Numbered from the stretch's first letter, positions 51,666 to 62,502 are shown. The stretch: 64,000 bases of DNA from Molanna angustata (GCA_963576475.1 OY754984.1:17468215-17532214); one strand, 5' to 3'. The notes: generated by a model from the sequence alone, not told the origin. Numbers and translations: made by a program.

Positions 51666-52770
51666 CAGGGGGGCAAGTGCGGTCAAACGGTAAAATCAAA
51701 ACCCTTATGATTACCCATATCATGGATATAATTATCATATGGAGTTCTATAACATCTTGAGATATTACAAAACTCCATCAGCGGTACTAATAACATTTTC
51801 GTTAAAACTCGTTTTAGCCAACTAAACCTCGCACTACGTAAACCACGTATTAGGCACTAATTCGTGGTTTAGTGGGTTCTTACTAATAATGTAAAAATGT
51901 ACAAGGACTAAGTAAACCATGGAATACGGAATGAATGTTGTGTGAACGCAGCCATTTAACGGGAATTTCGGAATTTTTCTTTACTTTATGCTATTTTTTG
52001 TTCATTCTCTATGACTTTATTAGCCGTCATCTATGACATCTATCGAGAATCATCGTATTTCTATGTTTGTCATTGTTTGTTTACTGCATGTTTGATGGTT
52101 TACTGTTTATGTATCGTCACGTTTTGGTTGAATTCCCAATGATTTAATTTATTACAACATAACTTATTACATTTATTTTAAAACAATTGTCAATGGAAAA
52201 TAAATATCTTCATTTATTTGCCTTCTTCCAAATAAATCTACGAGATGTCTAACTCCTGCCTTTGAAAATCTGTACTTTCTTCTAAAATTAATGTCGTCGT
52301 AATCAACAAACGGATTACAACGCACCTATGAAAACACCTTATAAATTTTGCGTCATCAAAAAACTTTCCACCTGCTCAATTTCTTGAAACGATCTTTCAA
52401 AATCGCCGATTCTATAATCAAACAGATTGTTGTCCATAATTAAAAAAAGTATTTCTTTAAAAATGACAAAATACAATACGCGCGGTCTATTTGACTATTG
52501 ACAGCTCACGAATTCACTATTGCTATTCCACCACTAAACAAGGGGTCCGGATGGTTTAGCGTTACCATGGTGATATAAACCATGGAATAAAATAGAAGTT
52601 TTAAAACATGGTTATTAGTAAGATTTTTGGCCGTTAGGTTATAGTCACTCTATTCCATAGTTCAACCTCGCTACTTTTTCATTATTAGTACCGCCGCATA
52701 TGATAATTATATCCTTGATATGGGTAATCATGAGTTTTTTGATTTCACTATTTGATCAGACTCGTCCCCT
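51666..52770. mobile_element. Palindromic MITE, copy 3, split by another transposon
   Basis: Left arm CAGGGGGGCAAGTGCGG to AAAACTCCAT (51666-51778) and right arm CATATGATAATTATATCC to GACTCGTCCCCT (52697-52770) are the two halves of the same foldback, separated by a 918-bp element. Confidence 0.8.
51779..52696. mobile_element. TIR element (918 bp) with 3-bp CAT duplication
   Basis: CAGCGGTACTAATAAC at the left and, in reverse, CGGCGGTACTAATAATG at the right; CAT on both sides (51776-51778, 52697-52699), and removal restores the MITE sequence CTCCATATGATAATTAT. TACTAATAA words and CCATGGAATA repeats occur inside. Superfamily uncertain (PIF/Harbinger and CACTA both make 3-bp duplications). No transposase. 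Confidence 0.75.
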
Positions 52771-52914
52771 ATTTACGTTCAAATCTAGATTAAAGAAATT
52801 TTCTGTATGTTCACATCTAGATAAGAGAAATTTCTGTCTAATTGTATTATGTATCTGGATGTATAAATACTGTAAAAGAATGGATTTTATAATAAAAAAA
52901 TACAATTAAAATGA
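52771..52914 (+). other. Possible LINE C-terminal end
   Basis: FTFKSRLKKFSVCSHLDKRN in frame resembles the 'FKxxLKxxF' end of LINE proteins. Low confidence. Confidence 0.3.
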
Positions 52915-53255
52915 GATCGCCGAAAAGAGTTGTAATAAAACGATGTATGTCAGGGTAAGAAATGAGGATATAGATAAATATGACTTTTATAATGGAATCA
53001 AACATTTTGGGATGGTTTGGCCATTTGAAAATAAATGAAGAATGCTCGGCAAAGAAAACATAAAAAGTCGACAGAGATCGAACAAGAAGTCGGGGAAAGT
53101 CTTTTATCCTAAGGAAAGGATAAAAGACGATGATAACTACATTCTTAAGTAGGGAATTGTGAGAAGACAGATGATCATATGAGACAATGTATGATCGTTA
53201 ATGAGGCGATGGATGCTTATGAAAATAAAGAGCTTTATACCAATCCACGGCGGTC
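52915..53255 (+). pseudogene. RTE-like LINE, heavily decayed
   Basis: Follows the family order at DNA level (ATGAGATCGCCGAAAAGAGT, GGATGGTTTGGCCATTTGAA, GACAGAGATCGAACAAGAAG, GAGACAATGTATGATCGTTA) with stops throughout. Contains a hairpin at 53098-53124 (CTTTTATCC/GGATAAAAG). Confidence 0.7.
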
Positions 53256-53954
53256 GATGCATATTATTTAATCGTAAAAGCCTAGAAGATTAACAAAACA
53301 GCAAACCTACTTAATATCATCGCCTTGTGTTCTCCCAGTTATTATTTTAATAACATTAAGCGTCAATAAAGGGGAGTCGTGAAATTTTACATGTACACCA
53401 AATTCCGTCATTACGCAAATAAAGTACTAGGTTCGTCTTATGTCTGCGGAACAAGTGAAAAAAGGGTCGAATGACTTTGACGTCTAAGTTAATGTTTCTC
53501 GATTCGAATCGGTCCTATTTGTGAAGTGCCGTCGCTTAGACGTGCCATTAAATTGGATAATGACACACTTAAGAAATACGCCACATATAATTAGAAAATC
53601 AGATATGGAGTCGGAATTATCTACTTTAGCCAAGTTATTTAACCGAACGTTTTGAATTGAATAGACCATGTTATGAATATTTATTAATTCAAAATTAGGA
53701 CTTTTTTAAACGAGTGGGTTGTGGCCAACCCTAAACTCTCTCCACACCATACTAAGTGCTCATTTTTTCTTCTTGAAAGGTTGACAATCTCTAAATGCAT
53801 TTTTATAAAGAAAATTTCTATTAGGTTCTTAAACAAATATAAGATTCCCAAAGGACGAAAGTTTTCACAATACACCATGCACTCTAAAAAATTGTCACGA
53901 AACTCATAATATGTATCTTCTACATGAAACCTGTTGAGAAATTTTAAATAAAAT
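53256..53954. other. No gene; family-Y end at ~53712
   Basis: GAGTGGGTTGTGGCCAACCC near 53712 matches the start of family Y; the rest of the element is not recognisable. Confidence 0.4.
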
Positions 53955-54090
53955 TGCTTTACTACCAAGGTGAGCATGTATGAGACAGTGTATCAATGTT
54001 GATGAGGCGATGTATATTGTATATGTGTCAAGTTAGAAGAAGGCGGTTTTCGGGTATCACTGCCTACCCCTTGAGGAAAATAGAAGTGGA
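53955..54090 (+). repeat. RTE LINE 3' terminus, decayed
   Basis: AGCATGTATGAGACAGTGTA, GATGAGGCGATG, then TCACTGCCTACCCCTTGAGG. Confidence 0.65.
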
Positions 54091-54169
54091 GAGTAATAAA
54101 TACACTTGTCTATAGAGACACAAACAATATCAATATGAAGTTGATCACTCAACATCTCATTTGTGTTTA

Positions 54170-54219
54170 AGTGTTCATATTGCCATCGACATTTGAATCT
54201 CATGTGCTACATGCAACTA
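54170..54219 (+). mobile_element. Helitron-like 3' end fragment
   Basis: GCCATCGACATTTGAATCTC + ATGTGCTACATGCAACTA, the family's 3' hairpin end with substitutions. Confidence 0.55.
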
Positions 54220-54719
54220 TTAATATTATACCATGTTTCATTGACTGTACAATGATTTCTCTTAGCTTTTCTTATAAAATAAATGGTCATATGGAGAATC
54301 TCTCCTCCTTTCTATTCTCAGAATTCACGACGTTAACTTGACATGTGGCCGTCTCATGATTTATATTATTATTATATTATATCAATGAGATCTGTTACAT
54401 TTATCCGAAGCAAAATCTAATATTTAACCGATATCTACGAGAAATGATATCGATTACTTGTCATACCCTATTTACTCGTTCAAAAGTTTATTTAGATAGT
54501 TAAGAGCCCGATAAACCAGTCATATCTATGATTCAAACGTGTTATCGTACCGCTCCAAATATAACACAAATACGTCCCTAGAATATTGGTGAGAAAATTT
54601 GCCCAACAACATACCTACATATTATCATTTAAGTGTAATTCTCCCATCAAAAACATATTTTATGTTATCACACATGACATGTTCCTGCCTACGCCCCTAT
54701 TAGAGTATTTAAATTTAAG
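54220..54719. other. No feature seen
   Basis: AT-rich, no supported gene. Confidence 0.4.
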
Positions 54720-55595
54720 ATGTTGATATATTATATTACAATTTGAAACAGATTTGAGATAATTGAAGAATACGTACCAAACAATTAACACCTAAACACA
54801 ATTTAATAAATAGGTATTTAAATATATTTTGTTTTCTATATATAACATGTAGGTATATATGTCAGAAGAGGATAGTATGGAGGTCAGTCTTTTTCGTACA
54901 CAGAATATGAAAACATCATGATGGTATGTACCTATGTATGTTTCGAGATTAAGTATCAAATTATTGAGTCTTCTTAGATATTGTGTATAGGCCACTGCCA
55001 TGCAAATTGTATGAAGCGATGTCGTCACTCAATTAAATTTTTATAAAAATTGTAAAAAAAAGTTGGAGATGTACTACTACAGTGCTAATATTTTTTATAG
55101 AATATTAAATTATATATAGTTGTGGTGTTTCGGCTTTTTTCGATATTTTTAAAAACTTTGGAAATATAGGCAAATAAACACATAAATTTATCATTAAAAA
55201 AATATTTTAGAAACAAGATTTTTTCGAAAAACAAATTGGAGATTTTATATTTTTCTATAATTATTCAAATTTTCAGCGTTCTAGATTTGATGGTTTTTGA
55301 GATATGTGGAAAAATTAATTAAAAATAAAAAATAGATAATCCCTGGCTGTAACATTTATTAAAAATTCTGAGTATAAAATTTTTGCAATCCTATAAAATA
55401 ATAATATATAATGTATATAATCTGAAATTTTGGGCTCTGTAAATTGAGCGGATCAAAAGTTGTAAGGGAGGGACTGACACACAGCCACACTAAATTTTCT
55501 ACTCCAAATTGTGAGTAAATCCATATATTATATTGAACATAAATGTATGCTGCGAAGCCTCTAAGTTGGTGTTTTATGACTTCAAAGTTGAAAAC
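54720..55595 (-). mobile_element. Helitron-like element, copy J (both termini lost)
   Basis: Family body from GATAATTGAAGAATACGTAC to TATGCTGCGAAGCCTCTAAG + TTGGTG; the AC position is GGGACTGACACACAGCCACA. RTE sequence begins immediately after. Confidence 0.65.
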
Positions 55596-55599
55596 CTAA

Positions 55600-56130
55600 A
55601 TAAATATAGATGGATGCTAAAGTTGCCATTCATAATGCTATCTTAGTACCAACCTTGACGTATACAAGTGAAACCTGAACATGGCAGAAGTCGCACGAAA
55701 GTAGAATAAATGCTGTTGAAATGAGATCGCTAAGAAGAATCTGTAATAGAACGATGTATGACAGGGTCAGAAATGAGGACATAAGGAAAGAATGTAAGAT
55801 AAAGAAAGATGTTATTAATACAATGAAAGTGAACACATTGAGATGGTTTGGCCACATGGGGAGAATGAATGAGGAACGCCTGACGAAGAAAATATACATT
55901 GCGGACAGGAATGGAATGAGAGGTCGAGGCCGCCCAAGGAAGGGATGTGAACGGTATTTTGAAAGACGGAAATGTTAGGTAGAAACGTGAACAACAGACG
56001 AACATGTATAAGACGATGTATGATTGTTGTCGAGGCGATGAATGTATGTCAAGATAGAAGTAAGTGGCGTTCGGTTCTCTCTGCCTACCCCGTAAGGGAC
56101 ATGGCGTGATGGTATGTATGTAAGAAAATA
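55600..56130 (+). pseudogene. RTE-like LINE C-terminus and 3' end
   Basis: Frame: AKVAIHNAILVPTLTYTSET, stop, TWQKSHESRINAVEMRSLRR, DRVRNEDIRKECKIKKDVIN, LRWFGHMGRMNEERLTKKIY, GMRGRGRPRKGCERYFERRK. Then frame is lost and the 3' end is GTTCTCTCTGCCTACCCC + GTAAGGGACATGGCGTGATG + GTATGTATGTA. The longest near-continuous RTE segment in the window (~120 aa). Inactive. Confidence 0.85.
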
Positions 56131-56776
56131 CTAGATATGTAGTGTATATTTGATTTGCTTTGGGTAGCATGTGATTTATATTAACTACACCAACATAGTT
56201 AACTAGTCTCTTTCTATGGTTCTGAAATTAAAATCGCGTCAGAGGTTGGATTTATGACAGGTACTATGGCGGACATTAGGACCTAGTTGATCTAACTGTG
56301 TGAGCGCATACATATGTTTGTTTAGGTAATGATTGTGAGTGCAGAATGTTGACATTGTGTACCTATTTAGTGTGGAATGGGAACAATCACCTGTTTCATA
56401 ATTGTCACTAAAAATTTGTAAAATGCTAGCCCTAGAACAGGATTTTTCTAATTTGGCAGCAGTAATCTACTTATTGTTGTCATTATAAATATGTTGTGAT
56501 AAAAAAAATAAAAAAATAAATGATATTATGCTAAGCAACCAGCATGTATTAGTAAAACCATACATCAAATGCATCAACAGAACTATGTATATAATATTTA
56601 TACCTACAATGTAATTTACTTGGATAACTTAATTAAATTTATTTATCGTATGGGTTAATCACATACACATCATAACAAAATAAAGTTTAGATACAAAAAT
56701 AATAGTAATTAGCACAAGAAGGCTTGCTTGTCAAGGTTTAATGTCAATGTTTAAAAATAATTCGTCGCTGAATCAT
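56131..56776. other. No feature seen
   Basis: AT-rich, no supported gene. Confidence 0.4.
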
Positions 56777-57000
56777 TCAACAAGAAGAAGTCCTGAGGTC
56801 ACACTCGGACACAATGTGGTCCATGGTCTGTCTTTCCGCCCCGCAGTCGCATCTAGGAGAGTCCAACCAGCCACATTTGTGAAAAAAGTCAGTACATCTG
56901 CCATGCCTAGTTCGGATTCTATTTAAGGCTGTCCAGACTTTACGTGGCTGATCGAATCCCGGCGGCAGGGCAGGCCGTGGTTCACCGATCCGAGGCCTCC
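56777..57000 (-). pseudogene. LINE C-terminal fragment with CDCG knuckle
   Basis: The minus-strand frame reads PPGFDQPRKVWTALNRIRTR, HGRCTDFFHKCGWLDSPRCD, CGAERQTMDHIVSECDLR. The complete C-x-C-G...H-x4-C knuckle and the upstream FDxPRxxWxxLNRIRTxHGRC block are intact, unlike 13376-13790. Only about 75 residues remain. Confidence 0.82.
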
Positions 57001-57528
57001 TCCCAAAATTAAAAGAATATGTTTTATAATATAAATATTTTGTATACACTATTTATGAATAAGATATCATAAGTGGCGTAAAAGTGTTAGAGCTAGAAAA
57101 AGCCAGACTTACGCCATTTTGCATAGTGGGCCACACAAAATTAATAGGTACTTATATTTACGTCATAGTTAATGGGCTGATTTTTTCCTGTAAAGGAATA
57201 CCACAGCAGATAACAACGATTGGATAGTGGAAATTCTGACTAAAAGTGGTTTTTGGAGATAACAGCCTTCGAAATGTCAAATCATTATTTATTTTAAGCA
57301 TAGCCTTAAAATAAATCTCCTTTATAAACAACATTAAGGGACAAATAACGACCAAATGTCAACGCAATTAGCACCCAAATTATTCTTGAAATTGTAATGG
57401 ATTATTCAAATTATGTATATTGCGAATAGAAATATCATTCATTAATAGAAATAAATTATATGTAGGTACATACGCAAACTAAATAACATATTCATTTTAA
57501 TAAAATATGCGTATGAGGCAAATTTAAA
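57001..57528. other. No feature seen
   Basis: AT-rich, no supported gene. Confidence 0.4.
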
Positions 57529-58087
57529 ACGAGTGGGTTGTGGCCAACGCTAAACTCCTCACTAACAAGTCATTCTATAAAGTATTCAAATTTTGTATGG
57601 AAAATTTCCAACATTTTCATGAAATGAGTTTGTTAAATTATTTTTTATTTAAATATTTTATTATGAAAACTTGATAACTCTTCAATGCCATTTTATTAAA
57701 GTGATGTGCCTTTTTACGAATTTGAAAACAAAAATTTAAAATTTGAAGTTTCCTGAGCTTGGGGTCACTTTGAAGTATTTGACAGTTAAAAAAATTGAGA
57801 AGCACTATTCATATATCGTTCAAAATCTAATGGGATCTAATCGAGTATTAGGTATACATATTTGCAAAATTTGAATAGAATCGAATGAGTACTTTAGTCT
57901 ATAATCGTTAAAGTAAAAAATGAACACGCCGTACATAGCACACACACACACATACATTATGATGAAACTTTCAGAATACAATCTCAGCATGATACTAGTT
58001 GATAATCTGCAAAAAAAAAATACCCTTAAAAATTGCGAAATCATAACTCCCCACTATATCACCTTGTGTTAGTGAGGAGTAAAAAAG
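57529..58087 (+). mobile_element. Family-Y interspersed repeat, copy 2
   Basis: Starts AACGAGTGGGTTGTGGCCAA, then CTCCTCACTAACAAG at the left facing CTTGTGTTAGTGAGGAG at the right (58060-58080). The subterminal inverted repeat suggests a non-autonomous DNA transposon. Colinear with 37118-37690; isolated ends at ~28724, 47911 and 53712. Confidence 0.75.
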
Positions 58088-58435
58088 TGTTCATCTTGGT
58101 TTTTCACCAATCTTTGCATCTAAAAAGCACACTCAAACTAAATTAAGAATATCTAGTGAAAAAAAATACAATTATGTATATTTCTTTCCCTACTCTTTCT
58201 TTCGATGGCCTAAATTTACGTTCTCAAAACCATAGTACACTTTCAATACCAATACATCACACATCCTCCTACACTTACTCGTTCACAATTTACACAGCCC
58301 GGCTGAGTATTTACCTTTCCGTGTTGACTAGGTGGCAAGTACTGCCTCGAATTAGGCACCGGTTTGTTGCGCTAATGCACATTAAAACTCGTGTTGAATT
58401 CAAGGCAATTAATTATTGAATATGGAACATATATA

Positions 58436-58737
58436 TCAATCGGTATTTCAAAGCGGTAGTCCGCGGTAGTTTCAAAGTGGCCCCAATGGACGAAAAAATA
58501 GTCGAGAACAGGCTGAGATGGTATGGCCACATTTTGAGACGACCGACGGACAATATGATAAATAAAGCAGGCAGACCAGGCAGACCACCAGCCACATGGC
58601 TGTCTAGCATCAAAAAGCATCTGCGAGAGAGGGAGCTGAATCCTGATCTGGCACAGGACAGGCGAGTTAGGCGAAATAAAATAAGGAGAGCTGACCCCAA
58701 GTAAATGGGATAAAGGCGAGGGCGAAGAAGAAGAAGA
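58436..58737 (+). mobile_element. RTE-like LINE insertion with 12-bp target duplication
   Basis: GGAACATATATA at 58424-58435 and 58738-58749. The frame 58477-58704 reads ENRLRWYGHILRRPTDNMIN, GRPGRPPATWLSSIKKHLRE, VRRNKIRRADPK-stop, followed by GGCGAAGAAGAAGAAGA. Intact frame to the stop, 5' truncated. Confidence 0.85.
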
Positions 58738-58813
58738 GGAACATATATAGCCATGAAGTTCGCGCGCTATTTCATTTCGCTCGCATTTCGTCCAGCTCTG
58801 TCACATTTGTATT

Positions 58814-59059
58814 TTGTTCACAAATTATATGGTAATAACCAGTAATTTTGTTTGTCTTAAAGTAATATGGTACTTAAAATTGGTAGGTATTTTGGACAAT
58901 TTTAAAATTGTAAATTGCGAAGGAGACAAGTATAATTACCAATGTAAAATTCGATGCTCTATATCTTGTGAAGGTAATTACGACGCAAAATGTGATTATT
59001 TCATTGAAAAATTCATGAATACCAATCTCATAAAAAAATGTCTTTACGATTTTTTATGA
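58814..59059 (+). CDS. Cys-rich ORF carried by Mutator-like element (origin unknown)
   Basis: The 81-aa frame ends GDKYNYQCKIRCSISCEGNY + DAKCDYFIEKF, MNTNLIKKCLYDFL-stop. Six Cys fall in the last ~45 residues. In copy 2 the same segment (44912-45048) is about 93% identical at DNA level and stays open over the Cys-rich part, though the start differs. I do not recognise the family. It could be a captured host exon or chance preservation in a young element pair. Confidence 0.3.
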   Translation: MFTNYMVITSNFVCLKVIWYLKLVGILDNFKIVNCEGDKYNYQCKIRCSISCEGNYDAKCDYFIEKFMNTNLIKKCLYDFL

Positions 59060-59070
59060 TATAATGTAGA

Positions 59071-59499
59071 TGTTAGCGCCGAAATCGCGGATTGCAACCT
59101 GGGCTAAAAGATCAGTGGACTGTATACGAAAATTAAATAATTGCACTTGTCACGGCGCGTTATTCACAGCGACGAGGTAAATAATAGGATAAAAGAAATG
59201 GATCGAGAAAGGAAATCACCTACCAGTACAGAAGAAGTCCTCGCCTCGATCTCTCACCCAGTCCGAACGAAATATATGCAGTCTATATGCCGGGGCACAG
59301 CACTACACGATGATGCTTCCCACAACGGGCACCTGTATGGTCGACGCCGGCAACGAAGTCCGAATTGACATCCGCTAGAGGCCGCGTGCGGACAAGTACT
59401 AATTGGTGTGTAGCAGGAACGGAACAAAGCAGTTACATGGAAGGGAAGGGGGAAGGAACAAGACAGGTGATTTGTATTCACGCCAAAAATAAATACTGT
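59071..59499. mobile_element. Solo-LTR-like insertion (429 bp) with 5-bp repeat
   Basis: Absent from the sister copy 2. GTAGA at 59066-59070 and 59500-59504. Starts TGTTAGCGCC and has AATAAATAC just before the end, as in an LTR with a polyadenylation signal, but ends ACTGT rather than CA. A short ORF (59141-59368) is probably incidental. Confidence 0.5.
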
Positions 59500-60864
59500 G
59501 TAGATTAATCTTTTAAAACAAAAACAATCATACACAAAAAAATGCCTCTAACACAGCCTTGTAACGCTCAATCAATACGCATGGTAAAATTTATAAACAT
59601 CCGAACGATTGAAAGACGCGTGCCTTGAATTGAACACGTATTAGCAGGAACAGTTTGCTTTGTTAAACCGTGTGCATTTGGAGTACAAGTGCCTTGAATT
59701 GAACACGAGTTTTTAAGTGCATTAGCACAATAAAAATGTGCCTAATTCAGGGCAGTACTTGCCTCCTAATCAACACGGAAAGGTAAATACGCAGCCCGGC
59801 TTTGGAAAAAATTACTCAATAGTACAGGAGAAGCTCCTAGCTTAATGGTTTTTAAGGAGCTTCTGGAGTCACAATCATTTTTATTATTTTTCTATCTTAT
59901 CATTTTTCTTTTTTAATTATATTATTTAATTATATAAAATTTCGAATTTTATCTTTTTTTTCTTCGTTGTAATGGTTGTTTGTTTTATTTGTTGTATTAT
60001 TTTTTTCACATTTGCTACTGATGTATTTGCTAGTGTGGTTGACAGGTAGAAATTGCCTATGGGTAATAAGTCCGCCACATTATGTGATTTTTTTGCATAC
60101 TAAAATTATTTTATTATTATATTCCAACTGTCAATTTGTTCAAGAGAATTTATATCTCTTAACTATCGACCAAGTATCAAACCAAGATACGCGAGCTTTG
60201 TATGGCCAGGTCTACCTTTATTTATTTTGTGGTTTTCCATGGAAATTCCGCCAGATTCCATAGACTTTTCAACATTCAAGAATTCAAACATTCTAGAAGG
60301 ATTATATCTATATTATAAACTTTTTTTTTTCATTCGCCCGCCATTGTTCCCTTGAGTGTCAAAACGTACGCGTCAGTCAATATTAATCAGTCGTGAATTT
60401 AGAAACTCATTTAATTTTAAATGCATTATGTATTACCTGTGACCAGAAGTATTCCTTTTGCATTTAAACCTGAGTAAATATTTATTTTTGAACATGCTTA
60501 AATAAACCTTATGATCAATAAGTATATTTGAAAGCAAGTAAAAAAACCACCTCTAAAATTTTTAATGGTTTTTTCAACTTTGAAGTCAAAAAACACCACT
60601 TAGAGGCTTCACAGTAAATATGTTTCATACATGGATTTACTCAGAATTCGAAGTAGAACATTTAAATATAGGCCTACAAAATTTTATACAGAAAATTTTG
60701 AATTTTATTTCAGTCAAGGGTTATCAACTTTTAAATTTTTGTTTTATTTTTCCATATTATATCTCAAAAACCATATAAGCTAGAACGCTGAAAATTGGTA
60801 TGGATATAGACAAATAAAATATCTCAAATAATTTTAAACAAAGTTAGAGTTTTTTATTATTATT

Positions 60865-61148
60865 GAGCGGTGATAGCCCAGCGGTAACGTCGTCGCCTCC
60901 CATACGTGAGGTCGACGGTTCGAATCCGGGCGAGGCACGCACCTCTGAATTTTCAAAAAAAAAAATCTATGTGCGGATTTATATCACTAGCTATGTGTAG
61001 CCATGATCCAATTTGTCTGGTTCCCCTTTCTAAGGGTTACGAAGGTCAGATGGCAGTCGCTTCAATGTAATAACCAGACTCGCCAATTCCAGGATCATGG
61101 TCAAAGCGTACCCCGATAGAAACGGGACAAAAGCGCTTAGGAGAAAGA
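60865..61148 (+). repeat. tRNA-derived SINE with near-perfect target duplication
   Basis: Flanked by AGAGTTTTTTATTATTAT at 60847-60864 and the same with one extra T at 61149-61167. Head: GGTGATAGCCCAGCGGTAAC (A box), GGTCGACGGTTCGAATCCGG (B box), CGAGGCACGCACCTCTG. Body includes CTAGCTATGTGTAGCCATGA and GGTTCCCCTTTCTAAGGGTT; 3' end GCTTAGGAGAAAGAAG. Confidence 0.88.
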
Positions 61149-61625
61149 AGAGTTTTTTTATTATTATAAAAAAAACATTTAATTTATGTTTAACTGCCAT
61201 TATTTTCAACTTTTTTGAAAATATCGAAAAACGCTGAAACCTCCTTACAAGATAATTTAATTTTCTACAAAAATGTGTTCATTATAGAAGTACATCTGAA
61301 ATTTTTTTTTTCAATTATTGTAAAAATTGAATAAAGTGACGACGTCGTTTTATAAAATTTGTATGATAGTACGAGTATACACAGCACAATATCTAAGAAG
61401 ACTTTATAGTTTGATACTTAATCTCCAAACATACATACGTACCATCAAGCTGTTATCATATCCTGGATAGAAATAAAGGACTGACCTCTACAAACTATCC
61501 AATCTTGACATACATATAGTAGTCGTCAAATATCTTGAGTCATTTCTTCGAGAAGGGTGACGATTTGCACACATACCAACGATGCAAAAATACACAAACT
61601 TGCGGTTCCGCACAACCGGAAGCTT

Positions 61626-62229
61626 GGGGGTAAGTCTGGTCCGACCGGCGAAATCAAAACCCTAGTGATTACCTATTTAATGAATATAATTATTCGAATA
61701 TTTTTTATTATTGCATATGCGCAAACATTGGATTTTTTCGCTGTCGGGAGTCAAAGATATTTTTTAACAGATTTTTAACTATCTCAATAGAGACGAATGC
61801 ATTTGTCACCTCAGGTTTAAGAATTGTTGCTCTCATTATTTACAAAAAACCAATTGTCTCAATAGATGGCGTTACAACAAAAATAAATAAATAAAAATAA
61901 TAAGAATCTTGTTCATGATTTCACACATAGATGGCTGTAGTAAAAATTCTTTATTTTCAAGCGAAAAGAATTTCAGTATTACAATATATAGAACTTTCCA
62001 AATTGAATTGATAGGCCCTGTAGGTGCCTTGATTTCCCGGTTCTCCTACAGTAAATATTCCAACTTCGTCTCTATTGAGATAATTAAAAATCTGTTAAAA
62101 GATATAATTATTATTTGGAATTCTACAATATCTTTAGATATCATAGAACTCCATATGATAATTATATCCATGATATTATGGGTAATCACTAGGGTTTTGA
62201 TTTCGCCTGTCGAACCCGACTTGCCCCCC
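61626..62229. mobile_element. Palindromic MITE, copy 4, containing a family-X element
   Basis: GGGGGTAAGTCTGGTCCGAC + CGGCGAAATCAAAACCC at the left; GGGTTTTGATTTCGCCTGTC + GAACCCGACTTGCCCCC at the right. The centre is occupied by the 407-bp family-X insertion. Confidence 0.82.
61695..62101. mobile_element. Family-X element with 11-bp flanking repeat
   Basis: ATATAATTATT at 61684-61694 and 62102-62112. Inside, AACAGATTTTTAACTATCTC + AATAGAGACGAA near 61760 is inverted as TTCGTCTCTATTGAGATAAT near 62066, a ~37-bp inverted repeat. Includes GATGGCGTTACAACAAA and GATGGCTGTAGTAAAAATTC. No ORF. Confidence 0.72.
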
Positions 62230-62425
62230 TGGGGATACTTATACCTACCTACTTAAATGTTTTGTATAGAAACTAAATATCTTAAAATATTCAATAATTT
62301 GGATTTAAGGGTTTATAGTTTGGTAAGTAGGTATCCTTCATCTATACATAATATCGCCATCGATAGTTGGATCTCATGTGTTACATGCAACTAGAAACTG
62401 TATTTTTCTTCTTTTATAGGTGATG

Positions 62426-62502
62426 TTAGGTTAGGTTAGGTTATGTTAGGTTAGGTTTGGTTGGGTTAGGTGAAGTTAAGTTTGGTTAGGTTTAGTTAGG
62501 TT
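62426..62502. repeat. Degenerate interstitial (TTAGG)n tract
   Basis: About 15 units of TTAGG with TTTGG, TTGGG, TTATG and TTAAG variants, all in register. TTAGG is the insect telomere unit. It begins 31 bp after the Helitron 3' end. Confidence 0.8.

Larger units (their letters stand above)
58305..59792. mobile_element. Mutator-like TIR element, copy 1 (1488 bp) with 9-bp target duplication
   Basis: AGCCCGGCT at 58296-58304 and 59793-59801 flank it exactly. TIRs exceed 100 bp: GAGTATTTACCTTTCCGTGT + TGACTAGGTGGCAAGTACTG at the left, GCGTATTTACCTTTCCGTGT + TGATTAGGAGGCAAGTACTG reading the right end in reverse. The interior, 58814-59059, encodes an 81-aa frame whose C-terminal half is NYQCKIRCSISCEGNYDAKC, DYFIEKFMNTNLIKKCLYDF, closely matched in copy 2. 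Carries two later insertions (58436-58737, 59071-59499). Confidence 0.85.
58170..60120 (+). pseudogene. LINE C-terminus (HGxPLRS family) split by a Mutator-like insertion
   Basis: Left part 58170-58304: FDGLNLRSQNHSTLSIPIHH, TSSYTYSFTIYTARL. Right part 59793-60120: after the duplicated 9 bp, LWKKLLNSTGEAPSLMVFKE, LLESQS, and the 3' UTR (GGTAGAAATTGCCTATGGGT, AATAAGTCCGCCAC). Removing the insert and one copy of AGCCCGGCT restores ...TARLWKKLL in one frame. Same family as 9768-10425 and 48655-49163. Confidence 0.85.
60123..62394 (+). mobile_element. Helitron-like element, copy K, with nested insertions
   Basis: Begins TCCAACTGTCAATTTGTTCA at 60123 and ends GGATCTCATGTGTTACATGC + AACTAG at 62394. 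The body segments 60123-60265, 60546-60846, 61168-61525 and 62255-62394 are colinear with the reverse of 21077-22353. Between them lie an unassigned insert (about 60270-60545), a SINE (60865-61148) and a MITE (61626-62229). Confidence 0.75.
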
